Under the pieces are notes generated by a model. The model was not told where the DNA came from, did not search any database, and saw only the letters and a list, made by a program, of their open reading frames with translations. From Desulfovibrionaceae bacterium (GTDB taxonomy: Bacteria > Desulfobacterota > Desulfovibrionia > Desulfovibrionales > Desulfovibrionaceae), in contig JACCQO010000007.1 in assembly GCA_015709205.1 (NCBI GenBank), forward strand, positions 61,986-125,985: a stretch of DNA of 64,000 nt, written 5' to 3'. Shown here piece by piece: positions 51,565-63,600 of this stretch. The stretch's first letter is position 1; every line of letters begins with the position of its first letter. The position numbers and the translations under genes are program-made.

Positions 51565-53102
51565 CCAGGACCCTGTTCGAACGGCTGGACTCGGGCTCCG
51601 GCGAGGCCTCGGCGCAGACCAAAAACACCCTGCGCGCCCTGTACGACGCGGCGGCCGCCGCGGACCTCACCCAGCCCATCGTGGACTTTTTCTCGGCCCT
51701 CAAGGCCGCGCGCGAACAGGAGAACGCGTCCCCGGCCTCGGCGGGCTTCGGCCGCGAGGATCTGGCCGCCCTGGCCGCGCGCCACGCGGCCATCGACGAG
51801 CACCGCGTCACCGTGGGCGGCCGCGTTGGCCGCGCCCTGGAGATCCGCGACGCGGCCAACGCGCGCGTGGACGCCTACCTGGCGGCCAAGGACGTGGAGG
51901 CCCCCAGCGGCATCGAGCTCTGGGACCGCATCCTGGAGAACCAGGCGCGCATCAAGAAGGCCCTCGGCATGGATGAGGCGGCCTGGAACTCCTTCAACGG
52001 CCAGTTGCAGTACGCCATCAACGACGTGGAGACCCTGGCCCGGTGCATCGACCTGCCCGCCGACGCCATCCGCGACGTCACCCGCGTGACCAAGAGCTAC
52101 CGCATGCGCGCCACGCCCTACTACGCCTCGCTGATCATGCCCGGCGCGGCCAACGACCCGGTGCTGCTGCAGGCCGTACCCACGGCCGAAATGGTCGATA
52201 CCGTGGGCGAGGAGATCCCGCCCGTGGCCTCGGACCACTCCCCCGCGCGGTTGGTGGACCAGTTCTACCCGCGCGTGGTGGCCGTGAAGGTCACCAACAT
52301 CTGCGCCATGTACTGCACGCACTGCCTGCGCATCGCGCACATCGGCTCCGAGGACCGCACTTTTCCGCGCGCGGCCTACCAGGAAGCCCTGGACTACATC
52401 GCGAAAAACGAACGCATCCGCGACGTGCTCATCACCGGCGGCGACGCCTTCATGCTCTCCAACACCAACCTGCGCTGGTTCCTGGAAAAGCTCGACGCCA
52501 TCGAGCACGTGCGCCTGAAGCGCTTGGGCACCCGCGTGCCCGTGACCACGCCCCAGCGCGTGGACGCCGAGCTCCTGGACATCCTCGAGGGGTCCAACGA
52601 CCGCAAGCCCCTGCGCGTGGTCACCCAGATCAACACGGCCCAGGAGATCACCCCGGTCTCGCGCGAGGCCTTCAAGCGCATCTCGGGGCGCGTCTTCGCC
52701 GTGCTCAACCAGGCCGTGCTGCTGCGGGGCATCAACGACTCCAAGGCCAAGATGTGGAAGCTCTGCGAGACCATCCAGGAATCCTACGTGCGGCCCTACT
52801 ACATCTTCAACTGTTCCTACCGGAACCCCCAGTACTTCCACATGCGCGTGCCCGTGGAACAGGGCCGCGACATCGTCGAGGGCATGTACGGCAACATCTC
52901 CGGCGACGCGGTGCCGCGCTACATCGCCGCGGCCGGGGGCAAGATTCCCCTGCACCGCGACAACCTCGTGGAGCGCGGCGACGGCGTGGTCGTGCTGCGC
53001 AAGCCCTGGTCCGGCGAGACCACGCGCTATCCGGACGCGGACCCGGCGGCCTACGCCGACGACACGGACTTCGCCTTCAACAAGTACGGGGACGGCAAGT
53101 GA
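51528..53102 (+). CDS. KamA-like radical SAM aminomutase, non-lysine specificity
   Basis: A 524-residue radical SAM enzyme related to lysine 2,3-aminomutase. The cluster motif is C259-A-M-Y-C263-T-H-C266, and the PLP lysine is K472 in AAGGKIPL. The two aspartates that bind the lysine side chain in Clostridium LAM map to Ser430 (FNCSYRN) and to an Ala near 468, so lysine is an unlikely substrate. The N-terminal 170 residues are an extra helical domain. It is co-transcribed with an ATP-grasp, a methyltransferase and a peptidase. Confidence 0.85.
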   Translation: MQQDNAPELDALTRTLFERLDSGSGEASAQTKNTLRALYDAAAAADLTQPIVDFFSALKAAREQENASPASAGFGREDLAALAARHAAIDEHRVTVGGRVGRALEIRDAANARVDAYLAAKDVEAPSGIELWDRILENQARIKKALGMDEAAWNSFNGQLQYAINDVETLARCIDLPADAIRDVTRVTKSYRMRATPYYASLIMPGAANDPVLLQAVPTAEMVDTVGEEIPPVASDHSPARLVDQFYPRVVAVKVTNICAMYCTHCLRIAHIGSEDRTFPRAAYQEALDYIAKNERIRDVLITGGDAFMLSNTNLRWFLEKLDAIEHVRLKRLGTRVPVTTPQRVDAELLDILEGSNDRKPLRVVTQINTAQEITPVSREAFKRISGRVFAVLNQAVLLRGINDSKAKMWKLCETIQESYVRPYYIFNCSYRNPQYFHMRVPVEQGRDIVEGMYGNISGDAVPRYIAAAGGKIPLHRDNLVERGDGVVVLRKPWSGETTRYPDADPAAYADDTDFAFNKYGDGK

Positions 53103-54292
53103 TCGAACAGGCCCGCGCCTTTGTGGCGCAGAAGGAATGGGAGCTCTTTTCGCTCCTGGGGCAGCTCTGCGGCATCAACAGCCACACGCCCAACCGCGAC
53201 GGGACCAACGAAGTGGGCCGGGCCATCCGCCAGGCCTTCCTGGACATCGACCTGCCCGGCGGCGTGACCGTGGAGGTCGAGGAACGCGCCGAGGTCGGCG
53301 ACATCCTCCTGGTGCGCACCGAGGCCTGCCAGCGGCACGAGAAGCAGATCCTCTTCTGCGGGCACATGGACACCGTGTTCCCGGAGACCTGCGGCTTCGA
53401 CTGCGTGCGCCCGGCCGGGCCCAAGGTCGTGGGCCCGGGCGTCATCGACATGAAGGGCGGGCTGGTGGTCGCCATGTACGCCGCCGCGACCCTGGGGCAT
53501 CTGGGGCTGCTTGCGGACATGCCCGTGGCCTTTCTCTTCAACTCCGACGAGGAGACCGGTTCCCTGCACTCTCGCGACGCGATCCTGCGCGAAGCCGCGC
53601 GTTCGGCCTTCGCCTTCGTTTTCGAGTGCGGCGGCCTGGGCGGCGAGGTGGTCACGGGCCGCAAGGGCAAGGTCACCTACCGCGTGGACGTGGAGGGCAA
53701 GGCCGCGCATCCTGGCGTGATCGGCGGGCGCGGCCAGGGCAAGAGCTCGGCGATCCTGGCCATGGCCCACAAGATCGTGGGGCTGGAGGCGCTCAACGAG
53801 CCGGAAAAAGGGCTTTCGGTCAACGTGGGCGCGGTGCGTGGCGGCACGGCCGCGAACATCGTGCCCGACCGCGCCGAGGCCCTGGTGGACACGCGCCACG
53901 TGTACCGCGCCGACGGCCGCCACCTGGACCAGGCCGTGCGCCACGTGGTCGAGGCGGCCCACGCCCCGGGCACGCACGGCAGCTACGCCGTGGTCTCCGA
54001 GCGCCCGGCCATGGAGCAGAACCGCGCCAACCGCACGCTCTTCGCCGTGGTGCGCGAGACGGGCGCGGCCCTGGGCCAAGAGATCGAGGAGGAATTCCGG
54101 GGCGGTGTGTCCGACGCCAACTTCATCGCCGAGGCGCGCTGTCCGGTCATCGACGGCATGGGCCCTTGCGGGGACAAGGACCATTCCCACGAGGAGTACA
54201 TGGTCCGCGCCAGCCTCATGGAGCGCACCGTGCTCACGGCCCTGAGCGCGGCCGAATGCTGGAAGCGCCATACGGACGGCACCCTGTTCTAG
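53099..54292 (+). CDS. M20-family metallopeptidase
   Basis: A 397-residue di-zinc peptidase/deacylase. Metal-site motifs: FCGHMDTVFP, GPGVIDMKGGLV, FNSDEETGS (catalytic Glu) and ECGGLGGE. The dimerisation domain lies at about 190-300. The GTG start overlaps the preceding TGA (GTGA). Its place at the end of the operon suggests it hydrolyses an amide made by the upstream enzymes, or releases an N-acyl amino acid. A strong terminator follows. Confidence 0.88.
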   Translation: MIEQARAFVAQKEWELFSLLGQLCGINSHTPNRDGTNEVGRAIRQAFLDIDLPGGVTVEVEERAEVGDILLVRTEACQRHEKQILFCGHMDTVFPETCGFDCVRPAGPKVVGPGVIDMKGGLVVAMYAAATLGHLGLLADMPVAFLFNSDEETGSLHSRDAILREAARSAFAFVFECGGLGGEVVTGRKGKVTYRVDVEGKAAHPGVIGGRGQGKSSAILAMAHKIVGLEALNEPEKGLSVNVGAVRGGTAANIVPDRAEALVDTRHVYRADGRHLDQAVRHVVEAAHAPGTHGSYAVVSERPAMEQNRANRTLFAVVRETGAALGQEIEEEFRGGVSDANFIAEARCPVIDGMGPCGDKDHSHEEYMVRASLMERTVLTALSAAECWKRHTDGTLF

Positions 54293-54318
54293 GCGCAGCG
54301 AGCGCATATGAAACGCGA

Positions 54319-54356
54319 ACGGCCCGATCCCCCTGCGGGGACCGGGCCGTTTTTTT
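54319..54356 (+). terminator. Terminator of the ATP-grasp/KamA operon
   Basis: ACGGCCCGATCCCC-CTGC-GGGGACCGGGCCGT followed by TTTTTT. Confidence 0.9.
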
Positions 54357-54372
54357 GCGGTTGCGCCGCGCG

Positions 54373-54876
54373 TCAGGTCGAACGCGCCGTTTGGCGCTCG
54401 GCGTAGTCCGAAGCGCGCAGGATGAGGTCGAGCAGAAGCAGGGCGTTGGAAAGGTCCTTGCGGTTGGCCGGGGTCATGGCCAGGGTGACGGTGCGCTTGA
54501 GCTCGCCCACGAGCATGGCCCGCCGGATGCGCGCGTCCGGCCCCTGGTTCTGGCAGGAATCCAGCAGGAGCAGGAGCATGCGTTGCCAGTCCACGGAGCC
54601 TCCGTGTCCCGAGTCCGGGCCCGCCTCCGATCCCGAGTCCGGGTTGACGTCCCAGGTCCCGTCCACTTCCGTCGGGCCGTCGTCCGTGCCCAGGTGCCAG
54701 TCCAGGATTTCGCGGACCTTGAGCACGCCGAAGACCATGCCTTCCAGGGTGGCGTAGTTGCGGCCCAGGAGCGCGCCGTCGTTGATGCGCGGCGGTGCGG
54801 GCGCGAGCAGCGCGCCGATGCCGCGCCGGGCGTACTTGCGTCGCCGGTAGATATCCAGGGCGATGACGCCGGTCAT
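54373..54876 (-). CDS. Hypothetical protein
   Basis: A 167-residue protein starting after GGAGGG at 54876. The N-terminal part (ALDIYRRRKYARRGIGALL) and the C-terminal part (LSNALLLLDLILRASDYA) are helical, and a Gly/Ser/Asp/Pro linker separates them (about 75-100). No family recognised. It may be a regulator of the adjacent operon. It is convergent with the M20 gene. Confidence 0.55.
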   Translation of the reverse strand: MTGVIALDIYRRRKYARRGIGALLAPAPPRINDGALLGRNYATLEGMVFGVLKVREILDWHLGTDDGPTEVDGTWDVNPDSGSEAGPDSGHGGSVDWQRMLLLLLDSCQNQGPDARIRRAMLVGELKRTVTLAMTPANRKDLSNALLLLDLILRASDYAERQTARST

Positions 54877-55260
54877 GTCCCCCCCTCCTTCGAGGCCGGG
54901 CGCCGGGCAAACCGCGCGCGCAGCCGATGCTGAGATGCTGACGTCCACGGCGTCGGGTCCCCCGGGCACGTCGCCCCCGGACCGGTCCGCCTACCCTCTC
55001 TTCGGCGCGCGCGGTGATTCCTTTAGACATTTAGAAAAAGTCTAGACCGCATAACCGTAACCCGGGCGACACGCGCCGGTGACACGGCGCGGCTAGGAAG
55101 ACGAAACCGTGACCGATCGACCCGGCCCAGGCCGCCGGACCGCCCGTTCCCGGCCGCCCGCGAGGCGGCCCGGCCAGGAGCGGCTCCCGGCGGCACTCCC
55201 CGAGGCCTCCCGGCGGACCACTCCGGTCCGTCGGCGGCGCGCCAGACCAAAGGAGACGCC
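54877..55260. other. Divergent intergenic region
   Basis: No gene. Around 55020-55050 lies an A+T-rich patch with TAGAC-N11-GTCTA, a possible operator. The region should contain the promoters of the minus orphan and the first GNAT. Confidence 0.4.
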
Positions 55261-55806
55261 ATGTACGCCCTTCGTTACGCCGGTTCCGAGGATGCTCCCC
55301 TGCTCGCGGCCCTGCGCGCCGAACTCATTGACGAACTCACGGGCGGCGGCACGGAGGAACACCGGCTCCAACTGGACGCCCGCGCCCTGGCCCACGAGAT
55401 GGACGCGGGGCGGCTGGCGGCCTGGGTGGCCGTGGACGGCCGCGGCAACGCCGCCGCCTGCCTGCTGATGGCCTTTGCCGTGCGCCCGCCGCGACTGTGG
55501 GATTCCGGCGGCCTGCACGCCTACGTGGCCGGGGTGTACACCCGGCCTGGGCACCGCCGCCTGGGGCTGGCTGCGCGGCTGGTGAACTCGGCCGTGGACC
55601 ACTGTCGCCTGGCCGGGGTGCAGGACATCTCCCTGCACGCCACGGACAAGGGCCGCGAACTCTTCGCCGGGCTCGGCTTTTCCGGCTTCGAACCGGACGC
55701 CGCCTGGACCCCGGGCAAGGCCCCGGGCAGAGCGGCCGACGACTCCCGCGACGAGGACGAACTGCCCTGGCTCGGGGCCGACGCGGGCATGGCCCTGCCC
55801 GCCTAG
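55261..55806 (+). CDS. GNAT-family N-acetyltransferase (1)
   Basis: A 181-residue acetyltransferase. The acetyl-CoA loop is within VAGVYTRPGHRRLGLAARLV (motif A R-x-x-G-x-G variant), followed by LHATDKGRELFAGLGFSGFE. The substrate is unknown. GGAG precedes the ATG. It is one of two GNATs in a row that are only weakly similar beyond the fold. Confidence 0.85.
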   Translation: MYALRYAGSEDAPLLAALRAELIDELTGGGTEEHRLQLDARALAHEMDAGRLAAWVAVDGRGNAAACLLMAFAVRPPRLWDSGGLHAYVAGVYTRPGHRRLGLAARLVNSAVDHCRLAGVQDISLHATDKGRELFAGLGFSGFEPDAAWTPGKAPGRAADDSRDEDELPWLGADAGMALPA

Positions 55807-55948
55807 CCCGTTTCCGACGGCCCTGCCGCCCTCTTACCGGGCCGGTTCGCCACCACGTTTTTTCCGGGCTCTCCTCGCCGGTTCCCGCCAGCCCGGTGCG
55901 CCCTCTCCCGTCTTGCGGGGCGCACCGGGCTGGGATATTCTCCGCGCC

Positions 55949-56548
55949 ATGTGCGCCGCAGCAGCCCCCGGGCCCACGCCCGCCCCTTCCGAACATCCCG
56001 CGCCCCGCGCCCGGCGCTACGTCCTGCGCCGCGCCGACCCGACGGACGTGGCCACGCTCGGCGCCTTCCGGCTGGCCATGTTCCGGGCTCTCGGGCTCGT
56101 GCCCCCTGGCCCCGCGGAGCGTGCCGAAACCTTTGCCGAAGCCGACAGGCGCGTGCTGGCCGAGGACCTGCGCACCGGGCGCATGGTCGCCTGGCTGGCC
56201 ATCGCGCCCGAGGGCGGGCCCGACGAGGGCGAGCCCGTGGCCTGCGTGGCCCTGAGCTTCTACCACCTGCCGGCCAAGCCCTGGAACCTCGAGGGCGGCT
56301 ACGCCTTTCTCTCCAGCCTTTTCACCCGCCCCGAACACCGGCGCAGAGGCCTGGCCCGCCGCCTGGCGGCCGAGGCCCTGGACCTGGCCCGCGCCTCGGG
56401 CGTGGCCGCCGTGACCCTGCACGCCGCCCCGGCGGCCCGTGAACTCTACGTCGCCCTGGGCTTTGTTCCGACCAACGAGATGCGCCTTGTCCTGCACCCC
56501 GCACCCGACACCCCGCTCCCCCCACCTCAACCGGGAAGTGAATCATGA
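55949..56548 (+). CDS. GNAT-family N-acetyltransferase (2)
   Basis: A 199-residue GNAT. The CoA loop is SLFTRPEHRRRGLARRLAAE, and LHAAPAARELYVALGFV marks the C-terminal strand. It overlaps the DUF1445 gene by 4 nt (ATGA), so both are one transcript. The coupling hints that it acts on the same amino acid or a related one. The first 25 residues are Pro/Ala-rich and may not be translated. Confidence 0.8.
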   Translation: MCAAAAPGPTPAPSEHPAPRARRYVLRRADPTDVATLGAFRLAMFRALGLVPPGPAERAETFAEADRRVLAEDLRTGRMVAWLAIAPEGGPDEGEPVACVALSFYHLPAKPWNLEGGYAFLSSLFTRPEHRRRGLARRLAAEALDLARASGVAAVTLHAAPAARELYVALGFVPTNEMRLVLHPAPDTPLPPPQPGSES

Positions 56549-57330
56549 GCACCACCTTCGCCTCTCCCCGCGAACTTCGCATGGCCGCTCGCGAAGGCCG
56601 CTTCGACCGGCCCACGCCGGGCCTGTGCCCCGGCCATGTCCAGGCCAACATGGCCATCCTGCCGCGCGACCTGGCCGTCGATTTCCGCACCTTCTGCGAA
56701 AAGAACCCCAAGCCCTGCCCCCTGCTGGAGGTCATCGAGCACGGGGCCGAGCCCGTGCACCTGGCCCCGGGCGCGGACGTGCGCACGGACCTGCCGCGCT
56801 ACCGCGTCTGGCGCAGGGGCGAGTTCGAGGAGGCCACGGACGTGCGCGACGTGTGGCGAGACGACCTCGTGACCTTTCTGATCGGCTGCAGCTTCACCTT
56901 CGAGGGCGGGCTCATGGACGCGGGCATCCGGCTGCGCCACGTGGAACTGGGCACCAACTGCACCATGTTCGTGACCAACATCGCCTGCGCAAGCGCCGGG
57001 CCCTTCCGGGGCAACATGGTCGTGTCCATGCGCCCGATCCCGGACGCGCTGGTGGAGACGGCCTACTCGATCACGGGCCGCTATCCGGCGGTGCACGGCG
57101 CGCCCATCCACGCGGGCGATCCGGCGGCCATAGGCGTGGCGGACATCATGCGCCCGGACTTCGGCGACGCCGTGGAGGTCAAGGCCGGAGAAACCCCGGT
57201 CTTCTGGGCCTGCGGCGTGACCCCGCAGGTGGCGTTGATGAACGCCAAGCCGGACCTGGCCATCACCCACGCCCCCGGGCACATGTTCGTCTCCGACCGG
57301 TTGGACGCCGAATACGAGGTCGCGGGCTAG
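56545..57330 (+). CDS. DUF1445 / D-glutamate cyclase-like protein (putative hydro-lyase)
   Basis: A 261-residue protein. Family patterns LCPGHVQANMAILP, FCEKNPKPCPLLEV, FLIGCSFTFEGGLM, GTNCTMFVTN and ITHAPGHMFVSD are clear. The DUF1445 family contains a structurally characterised fold with catalytic Cys candidates, and its eukaryotic version is the N-terminal part of D-glutamate cyclase. The reaction in bacteria is not established. The neighbouring convergent gene is the other half. Confidence 0.85.
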   Translation: MSTTFASPRELRMAAREGRFDRPTPGLCPGHVQANMAILPRDLAVDFRTFCEKNPKPCPLLEVIEHGAEPVHLAPGADVRTDLPRYRVWRRGEFEEATDVRDVWRDDLVTFLIGCSFTFEGGLMDAGIRLRHVELGTNCTMFVTNIACASAGPFRGNMVVSMRPIPDALVETAYSITGRYPAVHGAPIHAGDPAAIGVADIMRPDFGDAVEVKAGETPVFWACGVTPQVALMNAKPDLAITHAPGHMFVSDRLDAEYEVAG

Positions 57331-57359
57331 CGTCCCGCCCGCCCGGCCGCGCAAACGCC

Positions 57360-57395
57360 GAAGGGCCCGGCTCCCCCTGGAGAGCCGGGCCCTTC
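57360..57395. terminator. Bidirectional terminator between DUF1445 and DUF4392 genes
   Basis: GAAGGGCCCGGCTC / GAGCCGGGCCCTTC, a perfect 14-bp stem with an 8-nt loop; T runs are weak. Confidence 0.7.
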
Positions 57396-57429
57396 GCGTT
57401 GCGGTCCGTGGAACGGCGCGCCGGGCGCG

Positions 57430-58491
57430 CTAGGCCTTCATTTCGCTCTGCAGGATGGTGCGCCAGTCCGCGCCGATGTCCATGCCGCGCCGGACCATGC
57501 CGCGCATGGCGCGCACCAGCCCGGCCCACTCCAGGGCCGGAATGCCGTCCACCGCGGGCACGGGCGACAGGCTCCCGCCGTCCACGCCGCCCGCATTGGC
57601 CGTGAGCTCGATGGCGCGCTGCTCCCACTCGGGCTCGTGCATGATGTCCATGCGCCCCAGGGTCAGGGCCAGGGCCGCGATGATGCCCGTGCAGCCCCAG
57701 TTGGACACGCAGGAGACCACCAGGAAGTCGGCCGGGGTCACGGCCGCCGTGCCGCCGCCGCAGCCGCAGCCGCAGCTGCGGGCCTGGGGCAGCACGCGCA
57801 GCACCGCGTCCTGGATCAGCCCCATGCCCAGCTCGTTGCCGCCGTCGCCCACGCCGAGGATGGTGATGCCGCGCTCGCGCGCCTTCTCGAACATGTGGTC
57901 CAGGTCCGCGACCCAACCTTCCAGAGTGCGGCCGTTCATGCCGTGGTAGCGGCCCATCTCGTTCTTGCCCGGCCGCTCCACCGCGATCATCAGGTGCGGG
58001 TCGATGTCGTCGAGGATGCGTTCGCCCACTGCATGGCTCTCGGCGCGATCGCGCGGCACGGTGCGGATGAAGACCTGGCGCAGGTAGTGCTCCTCGCGCA
58101 CGCCGCCGGAACGCAGGGGCTGGGGCGAGATGCCCGCGCCGATGCAGGCCGCGCCGACCACGTTCTCCCAGCCCTCGTCCGTGACGATGACCGTCTGCGC
58201 GCCCACGGCGCGGTACAGGGCGCGCGCCAGAAACGCCGCGCCCACGGGACCGTCGGTCTCGGGCACGCCCGCGCCCATGGGAAAGCCCGTGGCGATGATC
58301 ACCCGTCCGCCCTTGGGCGGCAGGGCCGACAGGATGCGGTCCGCCGCGCCCAGGCACATGGGCCCGGGCAGCACCTTCTGCTGGGCCGCGAAAAATTGTG
58401 GACTCACGCCCAGGGCCGTGAGGTCCTGGGTGGTGAAGGTGTCGATGGCCCGGGCCAGGTCGAGCATGGTCTTCTGGTCGCGTGTGGTCAT
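57430..58491 (-). CDS. DUF4392 / glutamate cyclase-like protein
   Basis: A 353-residue protein. Family marks are RVIIATGFPMGAGVPETDGP, VAVERPGKNEMGRYHGM (here IAVERPGKNEMGRYHGM), ITILGVGDGGNELGMG and FLVVSCVSNWGCTG. An unusual SCGCGCGGGTAAV stretch follows GLIQDAVLRVLPQA. DUF4392 forms the C-terminal part of mammalian D-glutamate cyclase. It may convert D-glutamate to 5-oxo-D-proline. It is convergent with the DUF1445 gene and not in its operon. Confidence 0.85.
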   Translation of the reverse strand: MTTRDQKTMLDLARAIDTFTTQDLTALGVSPQFFAAQQKVLPGPMCLGAADRILSALPPKGGRVIIATGFPMGAGVPETDGPVGAAFLARALYRAVGAQTVIVTDEGWENVVGAACIGAGISPQPLRSGGVREEHYLRQVFIRTVPRDRAESHAVGERILDDIDPHLMIAVERPGKNEMGRYHGMNGRTLEGWVADLDHMFEKARERGITILGVGDGGNELGMGLIQDAVLRVLPQARSCGCGCGGGTAAVTPADFLVVSCVSNWGCTGIIAALALTLGRMDIMHEPEWEQRAIELTANAGGVDGGSLSPVPAVDGIPALEWAGLVRAMRGMVRRGMDIGADWRTILQSEMKA

Positions 58492-58548
58492 GGTTCCCCA
58501 TTGACGCCCGCGCAAGGCGCGGACGGTGGTTGAAATTGGCAGGAAGCA

Positions 58549-58581
58549 AGAAAAGGGCCGCGCACCTCTCGTGCACGGCCC
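58549..58581 (-). terminator. Terminator of the ilv operon
   Basis: On the minus strand GGGCCGTGCAC-GAGA-GGTGCGCGGCCC followed by TTTTCTT, about 80 nt past ilvC. Confidence 0.8.
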
Positions 58582-58661
58582 CAGGATACATTCGGAGCAC
58601 GGAGCGGATCAAGCCCGCAGGAGGGCTCTTGCCGCCGCGTTCCGCCATTCGCAGCCGTTCG

Positions 58662-61956
<3,295 letters not shown>

Positions 61957-61957
61957 G

Positions 61958-62188
61958 CTATTCCTCCATCTGGCGACTCCTGTCGAGTATCGCCTGTATT
62001 TTCGTCTTTCCGCCGAGTTTCTTCTTTTTTATTTCCTTGACCACGCGTTCTTCGGCGGGGGTTAGGAACGGCTTGCTCTCCAGCTTTTCCAACTGCGTCT
62101 CATAAAGTAGGTGCTCTTCCCACAGAGCCTTCAATTCGCTGTCCTGGGAAGCCATCTTCTCAATCAACACCAGGTCGCGCTGTTCCAT
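61958..62188 (-). CDS. DUF465 (YdcH) family protein
   Basis: A 76-residue Lys/Glu-rich helical protein typical of the DUF465 family ([33 protein letters not shown]). Function unknown. It ends 1 nt before the ilvB start, so the two genes are probably in one transcript. GGAG precedes the ATG. Confidence 0.8.
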   Translation of the reverse strand: MEQRDLVLIEKMASQDSELKALWEEHLLYETQLEKLESKPFLTPAEERVVKEIKKKKLGGKTKIQAILDRSRQMEE

Positions 62189-62226
62189 GGAGGACTCTCC
62201 TTGTTGGGTTGGCTATGGTGCAACGC

Positions 62227-62538
62227 CTAGCCGGCGCCGTGCGTCACGGCGTCGAAATCCGGCTCGGCATCCGATTCGATGCAAAGGGTCTTTTTCCGAC
62301 TCGCCCTGCCCTGCTCCAGGCGCACCGCCGAGGCGCGCACCCCCACCAGGGAGGCGACGAAGCGCACCAACTCGCGGTTGGCCTTGTCGTCCACCGCCGG
62401 GGCGGCGAGCTTGAGCTTGAGCCGGTCCTGGTACAGCCCGGCCACCTCGCTGCGCCGCGCGCCGGGCTGGACCCAGACGCACAGACGCCACGACCCCTGT
62501 GGTGTCCGGGCGAGATATGCGGGAGTTTCTTTTGGCAA
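62227..62538 (-). CDS. DUF167 (YggU) family protein
   Basis: A 103-residue protein with the family pattern WVQPGARRSEVAGL, LKLKLAAPAVDDKANREL and VRLEQGRASRKKTL. The function is unknown; it is widespread. The C-terminus is extended. It lies between the DivIVA-like and DUF465 genes, a common neighbourhood in deltaproteobacteria. Confidence 0.88.
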   Translation of the reverse strand: MPKETPAYLARTPQGSWRLCVWVQPGARRSEVAGLYQDRLKLKLAAPAVDDKANRELVRFVASLVGVRASAVRLEQGRASRKKTLCIESDAEPDFDAVTHGAG

Positions 62539-62583
62539 TGCCCGTTTCTTCCCGTCCTTGCCAGCTGACGCCTCCGCAGGCCG

Positions 62584-63093
62584 CTAGATGCCCTCGGCCT
62601 TGCGGATGAACGTTATCTTCGATTCCACGGCGTCGAGCTCCTCCTCTTCCTTCTGGTTCATGTCCAGAAGCTTCAGGTAGGTATCGATGATGCCGCGGAG
62701 CTGCATGTCGAACTGCGCCCTGAGTTTCTTCATGGACTGGATGTCCTCGTGGATCTGGGCCAGGCGCATGTGCCCCTGGTTGACCATGTGCTCGGACTTG
62801 GCGTGCGCCGCGTCGATGATCAGCTGGGCCTCCTTCTGCGCCGTGGCCTTCATCTCCTCGGTCATCTTCTGGGTCGTGAGCAGGGTGTCGCGCAGGGTCT
62901 TCTCCCGGCCGCGGTGCTCGCCCAGGGCGGCCTCCAGCTCGGCCAGGCGCATCTTCACGGCCTTGTTCTCCTCGGCCAGCGCGCCCAGGGCATCGGCCGC
63001 CTCCTGCATGAAGACATCGACCTCGGCGCGGTCGTAGCCACGAAACGACCGGGAAAACGTCTTGTTCAGCACGTCGATGCGGGTGACGCTCAC
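62584..63093 (-). CDS. DivIVA-family protein
   Basis: A 169-residue coiled-coil protein. The N-terminal DivIVA lipid-binding region is recognisable by LNKTFSRSFRGYDRAEVDVFMQEAADAL (given in parts: NKTFSRSFRGYDRAEVDVF and MQEAADALGAL), followed by a long heptad region to about 150. I chose GTG at 63093, which follows GAGGAGG. In deltaproteobacteria the role in polarity or division is unproven. It lies between yggT and yggU. Confidence 0.85.
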   Translation of the reverse strand: MSVTRIDVLNKTFSRSFRGYDRAEVDVFMQEAADALGALAEENKAVKMRLAELEAALGEHRGREKTLRDTLLTTQKMTEEMKATAQKEAQLIIDAAHAKSEHMVNQGHMRLAQIHEDIQSMKKLRAQFDMQLRGIIDTYLKLLDMNQKEEEELDAVESKITFIRKAEGI

Positions 63094-63123
63094 GGCTACC
63101 TCCTCGGCTTGCGGCACGCCCGG

Positions 63124-63426
63124 CTACTGCATGCCCATGGACAACTGGTACAGGGACCTGACCAGGAAGATCTTGGCGAACTGGATCACCAGGATGAGCA
63201 CCACGGGCGACAGGTCGATGCCGCCGATCATGACGAAGGGCATCCAGCGCCTGATCCTGTAGAAAACGGGCTCCGTCAGATTGCGCAAAATCCGCACGAT
63301 GGGATTGTAGGGATCCGGGTTGACCCAGGAAAGCAGCGCGGAAATGATGACGATCCAGAAATACAGGTCGAGCACCGTGCCCAGGATGCTGGCTACGGCC
63401 TGCAAAAAGTTCTCGAAGACGAACAT
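63124..63426 (-). CDS. YggT family membrane protein
   Basis: A 100-residue protein with two hydrophobic helices and the family motif YFWIVIISALLSWVNPDPYNPIVRILRNLTEPVF in parts (ALLSWVNPDPYNP and ILRNLTEPVFYRIRRWMP). ACGGAGG precedes the ATG. It is often found beside divIVA and yggU; the function is linked to osmotic stress and assembly of membrane proteins but is not established. Confidence 0.88.
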   Translation of the reverse strand: MFVFENFLQAVASILGTVLDLYFWIVIISALLSWVNPDPYNPIVRILRNLTEPVFYRIRRWMPFVMIGGIDLSPVVLILVIQFAKIFLVRSLYQLSMGMQ

Positions 63427-63600
63427 CGTACCTCCGTTCGGGTGCGGCCTGAAGTCGCCTTCCGCACGCCCGGGCCCGGCGCAGGACACGCCGGGGATGG
63501 GCCAAAAGGATGGGAAGGCGCGGCGCGCCGGGGCGCAGCCGATCTTGGCGTCATATTCTGGGGTTGAGCCGCCAAAGAATCAAGGAAAAAATGTCGCGGC

